Shown: in pieces, positions 12,271-20,984 of the stretch
How positions within the stretch are numbered: the stretch's first letter is position 1
Layout: each line of letters begins with the position of its first letter
Source of the DNA: Rhodococcus maanshanensis NBRC 100610
Lineage (GTDB): Bacteria > Actinomycetota > Actinomycetes > Mycobacteriales > Mycobacteriaceae
Length of the DNA stretch: 64,000 bases
Assembly: GCF_001894865.1 (NCBI RefSeq)
Contig: NZ_BCXA01000003.1
Span: 238,473 to 302,472, forward strand
Reading direction: 5' to 3'
Translations under genes and position numbers: made by a program
The notes under the pieces: generated by a model
What the model was told of the DNA's origin: nothing
The model's input: only the letters and a program-made list of their open reading frames with translations
Database searches by the model: none

Positions 12271-12385
12271 CAGCGGCGGAGGGTCTGGCTCCCCGGTGCC
12301 CGCGGGCAGCGGGTGGACGGGTGACAGTGGCGCGACCGCACCGGATTCCCACCGGTTTCCTCTCGAGCTGCCGCAAGCGCCGCTG
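12271..12385 (-). ncRNA. Cobalamin (B12) riboswitch upstream of cobN
   Basis: On the minus strand all main landmarks of an adenosylcobalamin aptamer occur in order. P1 is CAGCGGCG (12385-12378) pairing with CGCCGCTG (12278-12271). Between them lie GAGAGGAAACCGGTG, GGGAATCCGGTGCGG, the invariant GCCACTGTCACCC (B12 box, 12331-12319) and GGAGCCAGACC (12293-12283). P1 ends about 45 bases before the cobN GTG. A GGGG...CCCC hairpin and the self-complementary GAGGCCTC lie beside the Shine-Dalgarno (12235-12240), consistent with translational control by sequestration of the start. The opposite-strand cobG leader has no such element. Confidence 0.93.
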
Positions 12386-12418
12386 ATGCTACCGGTGCCG
12401 GGACGTAGCCTGGAGACG

Positions 12419-13573
12419 ATGTCCGCTGAACCGAACACCCCCGACCGTTCCCGCCCCGACGCCTGCCCAGGAGCCCTCCAGGTGCACCAGGCAGCTGACG
12501 GTGCGCTGGCCCGGGTGCGGCTGCCCGGCGGGTACCTCGAACCCGGCCAGCTCCAGGCGCTGGCCGAGGCCTCGCGCGAACTCGCGGCGGGCGAGCTGGA
12601 GCTCACCTCGCGCGGCAATCTGCAGCTGCGCGCGGTCACCGACCCCTCCCGCTTCGCCGAGTTGCTGGCCGAGATCGGCCTGCTGCCCTCGGCCACCCAC
12701 GAACGGGTGCGCAACATCCTCGCCAGTCCCCTGTCCGGGCGGATCGGTGGGCTCGTCGACGTGCGAGACTTGGTGCGCGAGCTCGACCACGGCCTGTGCG
12801 CCGACCCGATGCTGGCGCGACTGCCGGGTCGGGTGATGTTCTCCCTCGACGACGGTCGCGGCGACGTCTCGGGGCTGTCCGCGGATCTCGGTCTGCACGC
12901 CGTCGGCCCCGACGAGGTGACCCTGGTCCTGGCCGGCCGCGACTCCGGCGCCCGGATCCCCTCGGTCGACGGGGTGCCGGTACTGCTCGAGGCCGCCCGG
13001 CACCTGCTCGCGATCCGCGGGGACGAGTGGCGGCTGCACGAGATCGAGGACGGTCCGGAGCGGATCCTCGCCGGTCTCGGCCTGCGGGCCGGGGCGGAGC
13101 CGGCCGACCTGGCGGCCGACGAGGCCGGGCCGATCGGCTGGCTCGATCACGGCGACGGCAGCGTCACCCTTGCCGCCGGCCTCGCGCTTGGGACGATCCC
13201 CGCGCGCACCGCCGAGTTCCTGGCCGCCGTCGACAAGCCCCTTGTCGTGACGCCGTGGCGTTCGGTCCTGCTGTGCGACCTCGACGAGTGGACCGCGGAG
13301 CAGGTGGTGCGGGTGCTCGCGCCGATGGGCCTGATCTTCGACGCAGGCTCGCCCTGGCTGCAGGTCAGTGCCTGCACGGGAAGCCCCGGTTGCGCCAAGT
13401 CCCTTGCCGATGTCCGCGGCGACCTCGGTGCGGCGGTTGCGGCCGGGGAGCTGCCGGTGGAGGGCAGGCAGCACTGGGTGGGCTGCGACCGCAAATGCGG
13501 CAGGCCCAAGGGGGAGGTCGTCGACGTGGTGGCCACCGGCGACGGCTACCGGGTGGACCGACGGCCGCGCTGA
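12419..13573 (+). CDS. cobG: Precorrin-3B synthase CobG
   Basis: A 384-residue member of the nitrite/sulfite reductase haemoprotein family that hydroxylates precorrin-3A to precorrin-3B in the oxygen-dependent pathway. It contains half-domains typical of the family: AGELELTSRGNLQLRAV near residue 65, and the iron-sulfur/siroheme-type Cys cluster as CTGSPGCAKSLADV plus VGCDRKCGRPKGE near the C-terminus. ATG 12419 directly precedes MSAEPNTPDRSRPDACPG, the homologous start; the frame is open for kilobases upstream only because of GC bias. It starts the plus-strand cobG-cobH-cobIJ unit, divergent from cobN. Confidence 0.93.
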   Translation: MSAEPNTPDRSRPDACPGALQVHQAADGALARVRLPGGYLEPGQLQALAEASRELAAGELELTSRGNLQLRAVTDPSRFAELLAEIGLLPSATHERVRNILASPLSGRIGGLVDVRDLVRELDHGLCADPMLARLPGRVMFSLDDGRGDVSGLSADLGLHAVGPDEVTLVLAGRDSGARIPSVDGVPVLLEAARHLLAIRGDEWRLHEIEDGPERILAGLGLRAGAEPADLAADEAGPIGWLDHGDGSVTLAAGLALGTIPARTAEFLAAVDKPLVVTPWRSVLLCDLDEWTAEQVVRVLAPMGLIFDAGSPWLQVSACTGSPGCAKSLADVRGDLGAAVAAGELPVEGRQHWVGCDRKCGRPKGEVVDVVATGDGYRVDRRPR

Positions 13574-13591
13574 CCCCATATCGTGTGGCGC

Positions 13592-14215
13592 ATGACCGAC
13601 TACATCCGCGACGGCGCCGAGATCTACCGTCAGTCCTTCGCCACCATCAGGGCCGAGGCTGACCTCGGCCGGTTCCCGGCGGACGTATCGCAGGTGGTGG
13701 TGCGGATGATCCACGCGTCGGGACAGGTCGACCTGGTCGACGACATCGCGTTCACGCCCGGCGTCGTCGAGTCCGCCCGTGCCGCGCTGCGGGCGGGCGC
13801 TCCGATCCTGTGTGACGCGACCATGGTCGCGGCGGGGGTCACCCGCAAGCGGCTGCCGGCGAACAACGAGGTGCTGTGCGCCCTTGCCGATCCCCGTGTC
13901 CCCGTGATCGCCGAGCAGCTGGGCAACACCCGATCCGCCGCCGCACTCGAGCTGTGGGGCGACAAGCTGGACGGCGCGGTTGTCGCGATCGGAAACGCCC
14001 CGACCGCGCTGTTCCACCTGCTCGACATGATCGATCAGGGTGCACCGCGCCCGGCGGCGATCGTGGGTGGACCGGTCGGCTTCATCGGCGCCGCCGAGTC
14101 CAAGGACGATCTGATCGCCCGCGGAAGCTCGGAGTACCTGGTCGTCCGCGGTCGCCGCGGCGGCAGCGCGATCACCGCGGCCGCGCTCAACGCCATCGCC
14201 AGCGAGGTGGAGTGA
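13592..14215 (+). CDS. cobH: Precorrin-8X methylmutase CobH
   Basis: A 207-residue protein that moves the C-11 methyl of precorrin-8X to C-12, giving hydrogenobyrinate. The family signature is seen in [31 protein letters not shown] and, near the C-terminus, [19 protein letters not shown] 13592 is preferred to the GTG nine bases upstream because it matches homologue starts (MTDYIRDG). The gene begins 18 bp after cobG and overlaps cobIJ by one base (TGATG), so it is the middle gene of a coupled operon. Confidence 0.95.
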   Translation: MTDYIRDGAEIYRQSFATIRAEADLGRFPADVSQVVVRMIHASGQVDLVDDIAFTPGVVESARAALRAGAPILCDATMVAAGVTRKRLPANNEVLCALADPRVPVIAEQLGNTRSAAALELWGDKLDGAVVAIGNAPTALFHLLDMIDQGAPRPAAIVGGPVGFIGAAESKDDLIARGSSEYLVVRGRRGGSAITAAALNAIASEVE

Positions 14216-15732
14216 TGGTGGACCAGGTGACCCCCGGCAAGCTCTGGGGCATCGGGCTCGGCCCGGGCGATCCGGAACTGGTGACGGTGAAGGCGGCCCG
14301 GATCATCGCCGAGGCCGACGTCATCGCGTTCCACAGCGCCAGGCACGGTCGCAGCATCTCGCGCGCCGTCGCGCAGCCCTACATGCGAGAGGGCCAGATC
14401 GAGGAGCACCTGGTGTACCCGGTGACCACCGAGACAGTGGATCACCCCGGCGGCTATCAGGGCGCGATCGACGAGTTCTATGCGGCGGCCGCGCAGCGGC
14501 TGGCCGAGCATCTCGAGGCGGGCCGGACGGTGGCACTGCTCGCGGCGGGCGACCCGCTCTTCTACAGCTCCTACATGCACATGCACAAGCGGTTGCAGGA
14601 CCGGTTCGAGGCGGAGGTGATCCCGGGCGTCACGTCCATCAGTGCGGCCTCGGCGGCGCTCGGCACCCCCCTCGTCGAGCGCGACGAGATCCTCACCGTG
14701 CTGCCGGGCACCCTCCCGGTCGAGGAACTGACCAGGCGGCTGCGGGAGACGGATTCGGCGGCGATCCTCAAGCTCGGCCGCACCTTCCCCGCCGTGCGGC
14801 AGGCGCTCACCGATTCCGGCCGCCTCGCCGAGGCCAGCTACGTGGAGCGGGCCAGCACCCCCAAGCAGCGGGTGATCGCGGCCGCCGATGTGGACGAGTC
14901 GCAGGTGCCGTACTTCTCGATCGCGCTGGTGCCGAGTCCGTCGAACAACGGTGCCGCGGCGGATCGGGCAGCGTCCACGGGGCAGGCGACGGGATACGTC
15001 ACCGTGGTCGGGCTCGGGCCCGGCGACGAGGCATGGACCACCCCAGAGGTGCGCGCGGAGCTGACTCGCGCGACCGACGTCGTCGGGTACACCACCTACG
15101 TCAACCGGGTGCCCGTGATCGAGGGCCAGAACCGGCACGCGAGCGACAACAAGGTCGAATCCGAGCGTGCGGCAATGGCATTGGACCTGGCCAAGCGCGG
15201 CGCGCGGGTGGTCGTGGTGTCCTCAGGTGACCCCGGCGTGTTCGCGATGGCGGCCGCGGTGATCGAGATGGCCGCCGACGACCAGTGGTCCGGCGTCCCG
15301 GTGCGGGTGTTGCCCGGCATGACCGCGGCCAACGCCGTCGCGAGCCGGGCGGGCGCCCCGCTCGGCCACGACTATGCGGTGATCTCGCTCTCCGATCGAC
15401 TCAAGCCGTGGGACATCGTCGCCAAGCGGATCTCCGCGGTGGCCGCGGCGGACATGGCGATCGCCGTCTACAACCCCGCGTCGCGTTCGCGCACCTGGCA
15501 GGTGGGAGCGATGCGGGACCTGCTGCTCGAGCATCGCGATCCCGCGACCCCGGTCATCATCGGCCGTGACGTCGCGGGTCCGCAGGAGAGCGTTCGGATC
15601 GTCACCCTCGGTGAGCTCGACCCCGCCGAGATCGACATGCGCTGCCTCCTGATCGTCGGCTCCTCGCTGACCACCGTGGTCGACGGCGCCGAGGGCGCGC
15701 TGGTATTCACGCCCCGGCGCTACCCGGCGTGA
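14215..15732 (+). CDS. cobIJ: Fused precorrin-2 C20-methyltransferase / precorrin-3B C17-methyltransferase CobIJ
   Basis: A 505-residue fusion of two SAM-dependent tetrapyrrole methylases. Residues ~1-240 are the CobI domain ([55 protein letters not shown]). Residues ~262-505 are the CobJ domain (VTVVGLGPGDEAWTTPEVRA, VVSSGDPGVFAMAAAV, VLPGMTAANAVASRAGAPLG, VGSSLTTVV). The two act at successive C-methylations around the CobG step. The fused form is common in actinobacteria. ATG 14215 overlaps the cobH stop; a GTG three bases upstream is the alternative. Confidence 0.95.
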   Translation: MVDQVTPGKLWGIGLGPGDPELVTVKAARIIAEADVIAFHSARHGRSISRAVAQPYMREGQIEEHLVYPVTTETVDHPGGYQGAIDEFYAAAAQRLAEHLEAGRTVALLAAGDPLFYSSYMHMHKRLQDRFEAEVIPGVTSISAASAALGTPLVERDEILTVLPGTLPVEELTRRLRETDSAAILKLGRTFPAVRQALTDSGRLAEASYVERASTPKQRVIAAADVDESQVPYFSIALVPSPSNNGAAADRAASTGQATGYVTVVGLGPGDEAWTTPEVRAELTRATDVVGYTTYVNRVPVIEGQNRHASDNKVESERAAMALDLAKRGARVVVVSSGDPGVFAMAAAVIEMAADDQWSGVPVRVLPGMTAANAVASRAGAPLGHDYAVISLSDRLKPWDIVAKRISAVAAADMAIAVYNPASRSRTWQVGAMRDLLLEHRDPATPVIIGRDVAGPQESVRIVTLGELDPAEIDMRCLLIVGSSLTTVVDGAEGALVFTPRRYPA

Positions 15733-15790
15733 GTTTCCTGCGCTGAACGCGCTTGACGCGGTTGAGATCCCAGACGGACAGACGACACGC

Positions 15791-15822
15791 GCCCTATGTT
15801 GGACGATTGTCCAACATAGGGC
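15791..15822. promoter_or_regulatory. 14-bp perfect palindromic operator before the TetR gene
   Basis: Arms gccctatgttggac (15791-15804) and its exact complement (15809-15822) surround the tetrad gatt, 23 bp before the TetR start. Symmetry, size and position fit an autoregulatory TetR operator. There is no U-run, which argues against it being mainly a cobIJ terminator. Confidence 0.75.
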
Positions 15823-15845
15823 CTGTCAAGCGCTAGGATCGCTGA

Positions 15846-16520
15846 ATGGGAAGTAGGCTCACTGGGGATGAGCGGCGCGTCACCTTGGTGATGAGCGCGC
15901 TGGAACTGGCCAAACGTGGCGGGATGGAAGCCGTCACCATCAGGGCGGTCGCCGCGCACACGGGCGTGTCGATCGGCATGGTCCAGTACTGCTTCGAGAA
16001 CAAGGAAGAGCTCGTGGTCGCGATGGCCGAGCAACTCGTCCTCGAACTCAGTGGCTCGGCCCGCATCACATTCGACACCCTCATCGATTGGTCGGAGTTG
16101 CGTGGCAGGCAAGGCCTGTACAGGCTGATCCGAACGGGGCTCGAGTGGGGCTGGCCGGTGATCGAGGCCAACCCGGAGCGGCGGCTGCTGACCTACGAGA
16201 TCATGACCCAGTCGCTCCGCCACCGCGATGCCGGTTTCCCCCGCGCGGGTGCGATCGCCGTCGCCCAGCGCGAGCACATGACCGCAGAGGTCGCGGCCTT
16301 CCTCGAGGAATGCTCGCGCGGTACCGGGACCGCGTGGACCGAGCCGGTTTCCGCGATCGCTCGATTCGGACTCGCCAGCCTGGACGGGTTGGTGCTGCGG
16401 TGGCTGGTCGATCGCGACACCGAGGTGACGAAACGGCACCTGGACGCTTTGGCGCAGGCGGTGGCGGCCAAGGCGGTCGAGGTGCCCGCCGATGACGATT
16501 CAGCCGAGGACGGCGAGTAG
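15846..16520 (+). CDS. TetR family transcriptional regulator
   Basis: A 224-residue regulator. The N-terminal TetR helix-turn-helix spans about residues 10-55 (MSALELAKRGGMEAVTIRAV, then HTGVSIGMVQYCFENKEELV). The C-terminal ligand domain includes SLDGLVLRWLVDRDTEVTKR, reminiscent of the BetI/TetR_C_6 type. The gene is preceded by a perfect palindrome and is therefore probably autoregulated. It sits between two cob blocks, and its 3' end overlaps the convergent cobK stop by 21 bp. Nothing in the sequence shows that it controls cobalamin genes. The inducer is unknown. Confidence 0.88.
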   Translation: MGSRLTGDERRVTLVMSALELAKRGGMEAVTIRAVAAHTGVSIGMVQYCFENKEELVVAMAEQLVLELSGSARITFDTLIDWSELRGRQGLYRLIRTGLEWGWPVIEANPERRLLTYEIMTQSLRHRDAGFPRAGAIAVAQREHMTAEVAAFLEECSRGTGTAWTEPVSAIARFGLASLDGLVLRWLVDRDTEVTKRHLDALAQAVAAKAVEVPADDDSAEDGE

Positions 16521-17249
16521 CCAGCGCTCCACTTCGTCGACACCGTCGAACACCGTGGCGCCGAGCGGATTCGGCGGACGACCGATCATCACGACCGGGA
16601 CGCCGAGGTCTCGCGCCGCGGTGAGTTTCGCGACCGTCAGGTCTCCCCCGCTGTTCTTGGAGACCAGCACGTCGATGCGATGCTCACGCAGCAGCGCGGA
16701 CTCACGGCCGACCTCGAAGGGTCCGCGGTCGAGCAGGAGCGTCATCCGGGCCGGTGTCGGGCCCTCCGGCGGATCGATCGCCCGGACCAGGAAGTCAACG
16801 TCCACTGTGGCGAATCGGTCCACGCCCTGCCTGCCGATGGTGAGGAACACCCGGCGGCCCAGCCCCGGCAGCGCGGTCGCTGCGGCCTCGAGCGAGTCCA
16901 CCTCCACCCAGTTGTCCCCCGGGCGGGGCGACCACGGTGGCCGTTGCACCACGGCGAACGGGAGTGCCGCCTCGGTCGTGGCCGCGGCGGCGTTGCCCGA
17001 GATGCGGGCCGCGAACGGATGGGTGGCGTCGATCACGGCGCGGATGGCGTTGTCGCGAAGCCAGTCCCGCAGTCCGGTCGCTCCCCCGAACCCGCCGATC
17101 CGCACCTCGCCCTCCGGCAGCCTGGGGTCGCGGACCCGGCCGGCGAGCGACGAGACGACCTCGACGTCCGGTGCGCCCGACAGCCGGGCCGCCAGGGATC
17201 GGGCCTCGGAGGTCCCGCCGAGGATCAGCACGCGCATCGTCGGCGCCAT
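16500..17249 (-). CDS. cobK: Precorrin-6A reductase CobK
   Basis: A 249-residue NADPH-dependent reductase converting precorrin-6A to precorrin-6B (dihydro-precorrin-6). It starts MAPTMRVLILGGTSEARSLA with the Rossmann-like glycine motif. It retains CobK/CbiJ blocks VIDATHPFAARISGNA, GRRVFLTIGRQGVDRF and LVSKNSGG. The ATG overlaps the cobM stop (TGATG), so it is coupled as the last gene of the SDR-cobL-cobM-cobK operon. A start at the internal ATG 12 bases downstream is also possible. The 3' end overlaps the TetR gene tail-to-tail. Confidence 0.93.
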   Translation of the reverse strand: MAPTMRVLILGGTSEARSLAARLSGAPDVEVVSSLAGRVRDPRLPEGEVRIGGFGGATGLRDWLRDNAIRAVIDATHPFAARISGNAAAATTEAALPFAVVQRPPWSPRPGDNWVEVDSLEAAATALPGLGRRVFLTIGRQGVDRFATVDVDFLVRAIDPPEGPTPARMTLLLDRGPFEVGRESALLREHRIDVLVSKNSGGDLTVAKLTAARDLGVPVVMIGRPPNPLGATVFDGVDEVERWLLAVLG

Positions 17250-17998
17250 CAGTGGTCGGTTCGCCGCCGCGAGGCCGAGTACAGGTAGCTGTCCGGGAAT
17301 CCCTCGGCGCTCAGTACCCTGCCGACGATGATCACCGCGGTCTTGGTCACCCCGGCCGCGTGCACCTGGGCGGCGATCGAATCGACGGTCCCCCGCAGGA
17401 TGATCTCGTCCGGTCGGCTGGCGAATGCGACCACCGCGACCGGGCAGTCCCCGCCGTAGGGGCCGCGCAGCTCCTCGGCGACCTGGTCGATGCGGTGCGC
17501 GGCCAGGTGGATCACCAGCGTGGCCCCGCTCGCCCCCAGGGTCGCCAGGTCCTCACCGGGGGGCATCGCGGTGGACAGTGTGGAGACCCGGGTGAGGACG
17601 ATCGACTGGGACACGCCAGGGACCGTCAGTTCGCGCCCCAGTGCGGCCGCGGCCGCTGTGAATGCCGGTACTCCCGGCACGATCTCGTAGCCGACGCCCG
17701 CCGCGTCGAGGCGGCGGGCCTGTTCGGCGACCGCACTGTAGATGGACGGGTCCCCCGAGTGCAGCCGCGCCACGTCGAGCCCGGCCCGGTCGGCAGCGAT
17801 CAGGCGGTCGGTGATCTCGTCGAGGCTCAGTCGCGCGGTGTCGACGATCTCCGCCCCCTCGGGGCACATCGCGAGGAGCTCGGCGGGGACCAGGCTGCCC
17901 GCGTACAGGCACACCGGGCTCCGGCCGATGATCCGCTGGCCGCGCACCGTGATGAGATCGGCGGCGCCGGGGCCTGCCCCGATGAAATGGACGGTCAC
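17249..17998 (-). CDS. cobM: Precorrin-4 C11-methyltransferase CobM
   Basis: A 249-residue SAM methyltransferase. GTG 17998 gives VTVHFIGAGPGAADLITVRG, the canonical CobM/CbiF N-terminus, and overlaps the cobL stop as GTGA. Conserved motifs are CLYAGSLVPAELL, RLHSGDPSIYSAVAEQ, VPGVPAFTAAAAALGREL and LVIHLAAHRIDQVAEEL. The longer open frame upstream merely shadows cobL. It is the third gene of the coupled minus-strand operon. Confidence 0.95.
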   Translation of the reverse strand: MTVHFIGAGPGAADLITVRGQRIIGRSPVCLYAGSLVPAELLAMCPEGAEIVDTARLSLDEITDRLIAADRAGLDVARLHSGDPSIYSAVAEQARRLDAAGVGYEIVPGVPAFTAAAAALGRELTVPGVSQSIVLTRVSTLSTAMPPGEDLATLGASGATLVIHLAAHRIDQVAEELRGPYGGDCPVAVVAFASRPDEIILRGTVDSIAAQVHAAGVTKTAVIIVGRVLSAEGFPDSYLYSASRRRTDH

Positions 17999-19215
17999 TG
18001 GGCTTGTTCCTTCTTTGTCGCGATCCACTGGGCAACGGGCAGCTGTGGCCGCCAGGCGGTGAACCCGCCGAGCGGCCCGCCCCGGTAGACCTGGAACTTG
18101 CGCAGCGTCCCGCCGTGCAGTCCGTGCCACCGCAGCACCAGGGCCTCGGATTCCGCGGTCACCGCGTTCACCACCATCCGGCCGCCGGACGGCAGTCGGT
18201 CCCAACAGGTCTCGAAGACCCCTTCCGCGGTCACGCCGCCGCCGAGGAAGATCGCGTCCGGGGCCGGTGCGTCCGCGAGCGCGGCGGGTGCGGCGCCGCG
18301 GACCTCGAGCCCGGGCACGCCGAGCCGGCGGGCGTTGGCCTCCATCCGGGCCGCGCGATCGGCGTCGCGCTCGAAACCGATTGCACGGCAGCTGGCATCG
18401 GCGCGCATCCACTCGATTCCGATGCTGCCAGCTCCCCCGCCGACATCCCAGAGCAGCTCGCCGGGGGCAGGCGCGAGCGCGGACAGGGTCAGGGCCCGGA
18501 TCTCCTGCTTGGTCAACTGGCCGTCGGACTCGTACGCCTCGTCGGGAAGGCCGGGGACGCGGGTCAGTCGCGGTGCCGCGACGCCCCGCGCGCAGCGGAC
18601 CGCGACGATGTTGAGGGGGTCGCCCGTCGGATGATCCCAGCCGTCCGCCCGGCCCCGCAGGATCCGCTCTCGATCGCCGCCGAGCTGCTCGAGCACGGCG
18701 AGTTCACTACCGCCGTAGCCGTTCTCGCGGAGCAGCGCGGCCAGTGCCGCCGGGGTGCCCGCGTCGCGACTGAGCACCAGGAACCGCCGATGGTCGGCCA
18801 ACTCAGGGGCGATCACCTCGACGGGCCTGTTCACGACGCTCACGACAGGGGTCTCGTGCAGCGCCCAGCCGAGCCGGGCGCACGCGAGCGAGGCGGAGGA
18901 GGGGTGCGCGATCACCCGCACCCGCTCGGGGCCGACGAGGTTCGTCAGGGTCACCCCGATGCCGTGGAACATCGGGTCGCCGCTGGCGAGCACGCACACC
19001 CGCCTGCCGTCGTGCTCGGCGAGCAGTCCGGGCAGCGCGGGCACGAGGGGCGACGGCCAGGGCACCCGCACGGCGTCCGAACCGTCTGGGACCAGGTCCA
19101 ACTGGCGCGGCGACCCCATCAACACCTCGGCGCCGGTGATCGCGCGTTGCGCGTTCGGGGACAGCCCGGGCCACCCGTCCGCGCCGATGCCGACGACCGT
19201 CAGCGATTCGGTCAT
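17995..19215 (-). CDS. cobL: Precorrin-6Y C5,15-methyltransferase (decarboxylating) CobL
   Basis: A 406-residue bifunctional enzyme. The N-terminal CobE/CbiE-like methyltransferase domain (~1-200; VVGIGADGWPGLSPNAQRAI, VLASGDPMFHGIGVTLTNLV) methylates C5. The C-terminal CbiT-like Rossmann domain (~230-400; ALAPAPGELLWDVGGGAGSI, EWMRADASCRAIGFERD) performs C15 methylation and decarboxylation. ATG 19215 overlaps the stop of the upstream SDR gene (ATGA) and matches the start [14 protein letters not shown]. The adjacency SDR-cobL-cobM-cobK agrees with M. tuberculosis Rv2073c-Rv2070c as I recall it. Confidence 0.95.
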   Translation of the reverse strand: MTESLTVVGIGADGWPGLSPNAQRAITGAEVLMGSPRQLDLVPDGSDAVRVPWPSPLVPALPGLLAEHDGRRVCVLASGDPMFHGIGVTLTNLVGPERVRVIAHPSSASLACARLGWALHETPVVSVVNRPVEVIAPELADHRRFLVLSRDAGTPAALAALLRENGYGGSELAVLEQLGGDRERILRGRADGWDHPTGDPLNIVAVRCARGVAAPRLTRVPGLPDEAYESDGQLTKQEIRALTLSALAPAPGELLWDVGGGAGSIGIEWMRADASCRAIGFERDADRAARMEANARRLGVPGLEVRGAAPAALADAPAPDAIFLGGGVTAEGVFETCWDRLPSGGRMVVNAVTAESEALVLRWHGLHGGTLRKFQVYRGGPLGGFTAWRPQLPVAQWIATKKEQAQ

Positions 19216-19949
19216 CGCGGCATCCGTCGCCAGATGCGTTGCGGCAGGAGCCGCATCACGACGATGGCGAGCCGCAGCATGCCGGGGACCCACACGCGCT
19301 CGCGGCCCCGGCGCAGCGCCTTGACCACCGCATCCGCGACCTGCCCGGGGGTGCTCGCCATCGGCGCCGGGGTCATCCCTTCGGTCATCTGGCCGATGAC
19401 GAAGCCGGGCCGGACCAGCAGCAGACTCACGCCGCTGCCCGCGAGGGCGTCACCGAGGCCGCTGGCGAAGCCGTCGAGCCCGGCCTTGGCCGAGCCGTAC
19501 ACGTAGTTCGCCCGCCGCACCCGGGCGCCCGCGATCGAGGAGAACACCACGATCCGCCCCGATCCCTGCGCGCGCAACAGCTGCGCGAGGTGCGTGAGCA
19601 CGCCGACCTGCGCGACGAAGTCGGTGTGGATGACGTTGACCGCGTGCTGGGCGTCCGTCTCGGCGCGGGCCTGGTCGCCGAGGATGCCGAAGGCGAGAAC
19701 CACCACGTCGATCGGGCCGAGCTCGACGATCTCCGACAGCACCCGCCCGTGGTCGGCGAGGTGGTCGGCGTCGAACTCCACGGTCTCGACCGAGGCGGCT
19801 CCGGCTGCCAGCACCGCCCGGCGCTCGTCTTCGAGGTCCCCGCTGCGCCGCGCGGCCAGGACGACGGTCCGGCCGGGGGCGAGTCGGGTGGCGACTTCGA
19901 GACCGATCTCGCTGCGGCCGCCGAGGATGACGATTGATCCGACACTCAT
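19212..19949 (-). CDS. DprE2-like short-chain dehydrogenase
   Basis: A 245-residue SDR with an N-terminal nucleotide-binding motif [16 protein letters not shown] and the catalytic Ser plus YxxxK region [20 protein letters not shown]. The C-terminal region is [20 protein letters not shown]. The GGRSEIG variant and the membrane-hugging C-terminus resemble DprE2 (decaprenylphosphoryl-2-keto-ribose reductase) and its paralogue Rv2073c rather than classical SDRs. No dprE1 is present here, so I do not assign the arabinose pathway. Translational coupling to cobL suggests co-expression with cobalamin synthesis. Only 31 bp separate it from the divergent PPOX gene, so at least one transcript is probably leaderless or nearly so. 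Confidence 0.82.
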   Translation of the reverse strand: MSVGSIVILGGRSEIGLEVATRLAPGRTVVLAARRSGDLEDERRAVLAAGAASVETVEFDADHLADHGRVLSEIVELGPIDVVVLAFGILGDQARAETDAQHAVNVIHTDFVAQVGVLTHLAQLLRAQGSGRIVVFSSIAGARVRRANYVYGSAKAGLDGFASGLGDALAGSGVSLLLVRPGFVIGQMTEGMTPAPMASTPGQVADAVVKALRRGRERVWVPGMLRLAIVVMRLLPQRIWRRMPR

Positions 19950-19980
19950 GCCGTCAAGTGTGCTGGACTACGGTCGGCGC

Positions 19981-20394
19981 ATGGCCCGCACCCCCTTCAA
20001 CCCAGCAGATCTGTCCGCCGAGGCGCTCGCCTTCCTCGCCGATCGGCACCTGGCCACCCTCTCGACGCTGCGCCGGGACGGCACCCCGCACGTGGTGGCG
20101 GTCGGGTTCACCTGGGACCAGGAGAACCAGCTCGCCCGGGTGATCACGAACGGCGGTTCGCAGAAGGCGATCAACGCAGAGCGACGCGGGTACGCCGCCG
20201 TCACCCAGATCGAGGGCGCGCGGTGGCTGACCCTCGAGGGTCCGGCGACGGTGCGCTCCGACCCCGATGCGGTCGCGGACGCGGTCGCCCGCTACGCCGC
20301 CCGGTACCGCCAGCCGCGGGAGAACCCGACCAGGGTCGTCGTCGAGATCGCGGTGCAGCGGGTCATGGGCCTTGGCACCCTGCTGGGCCGCTGA
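19981..20394 (+). CDS. PPOX-class F420-dependent oxidoreductase, Rv2074-like
   Basis: A 137-residue split-barrel protein: [37 protein letters not shown] and [17 protein letters not shown] are typical of FDOR-B proteins. The length and its place beside the SDR/cobL operon match M. tuberculosis Rv2074, described as an F420H2-dependent biliverdin reductase. That activity is a family inference and biliverdin reduction here is untested. ATG 19981 is the first start after the divergent SDR gene, leaving a 31-bp shared intergenic region. Confidence 0.87.
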   Translation: MARTPFNPADLSAEALAFLADRHLATLSTLRRDGTPHVVAVGFTWDQENQLARVITNGGSQKAINAERRGYAAVTQIEGARWLTLEGPATVRSDPDAVADAVARYAARYRQPRENPTRVVVEIAVQRVMGLGTLLGR

Positions 20395-20522
20395 CGGTGG
20401 GCGCTCGACGCACCCCACCGGGGCGACTAATGTGATCTAGGTCATACATTGCTCGTCGGGGGGCTCGCCGTGTGCCTCGACGCGACCGGTCCGGCAATGA
20501 CGTTCGGACCCAGGGAGCAGCG

Positions 20523-20975
20523 ATGCGCGCTCTACACACCACCCAGTTGATCCTCACGCTCGCCGCCCCCGCGGCCGCCGCGGTCCTGATCGCGGGGCCG
20601 GCCGCCGCGCTGCCGCCGCACCCGTTCGGGCTGCCCGCGCTGACCATCGGGTGTCCCAACCAGGCCAGCCCGATGTCGCTGACGGCCGCGACCGGCCAGT
20701 CGGGACCCGAACCGGGAATCGCTCCGGGAGAGATCAGGTTCCAGTCATTCCCTGCCGCGCCGCCGATCCCAGCGGCCGGACAGGTCACGGTGGCGTGGGC
20801 GAACACCACCACCGGTCAGTCCGGCGTGGTGAATCTCGAGGGCGCGTACCCGTACCAGTCCAAGACCGTATACACCGGGCACGGCGAGGTGACCGCCGCC
20901 GCGTTCGCCTCGATCACCCTTGGCCCCGCAGTGATCTGTCAGAACAGTCCGACGGTCGGGACCTTCATCGTGTAG
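20523..20975 (+). CDS. Small secreted protein of unknown function
   Basis: A 150-residue protein with a clear signal peptide (hydrophobic LILTLAAPAAAAVLIAG, cleavage near AAA-LPP) and a GGAG site 7-10 bases upstream of ATG 20523. The mature part has two cysteines (GCPNQ near the start, VICQN near the end) that probably form a disulfide. It also has a beta-rich, Gly/Thr-rich core (WANTTTGQSGVVNLEGAYPY, QSKTVYTGHGEVTAAAF). I recognise no enzymatic motif. The look is that of small exported actinobacterial proteins. It converges on the R2lox gene with only 9 bp between stops. Confidence 0.78.
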   Translation: MRALHTTQLILTLAAPAAAAVLIAGPAAALPPHPFGLPALTIGCPNQASPMSLTAATGQSGPEPGIAPGEIRFQSFPAAPPIPAAGQVTVAWANTTTGQSGVVNLEGAYPYQSKTVYTGHGEVTAAAFASITLGPAVICQNSPTVGTFIV

Positions 20976-20984
20976 CCGTTGCGA

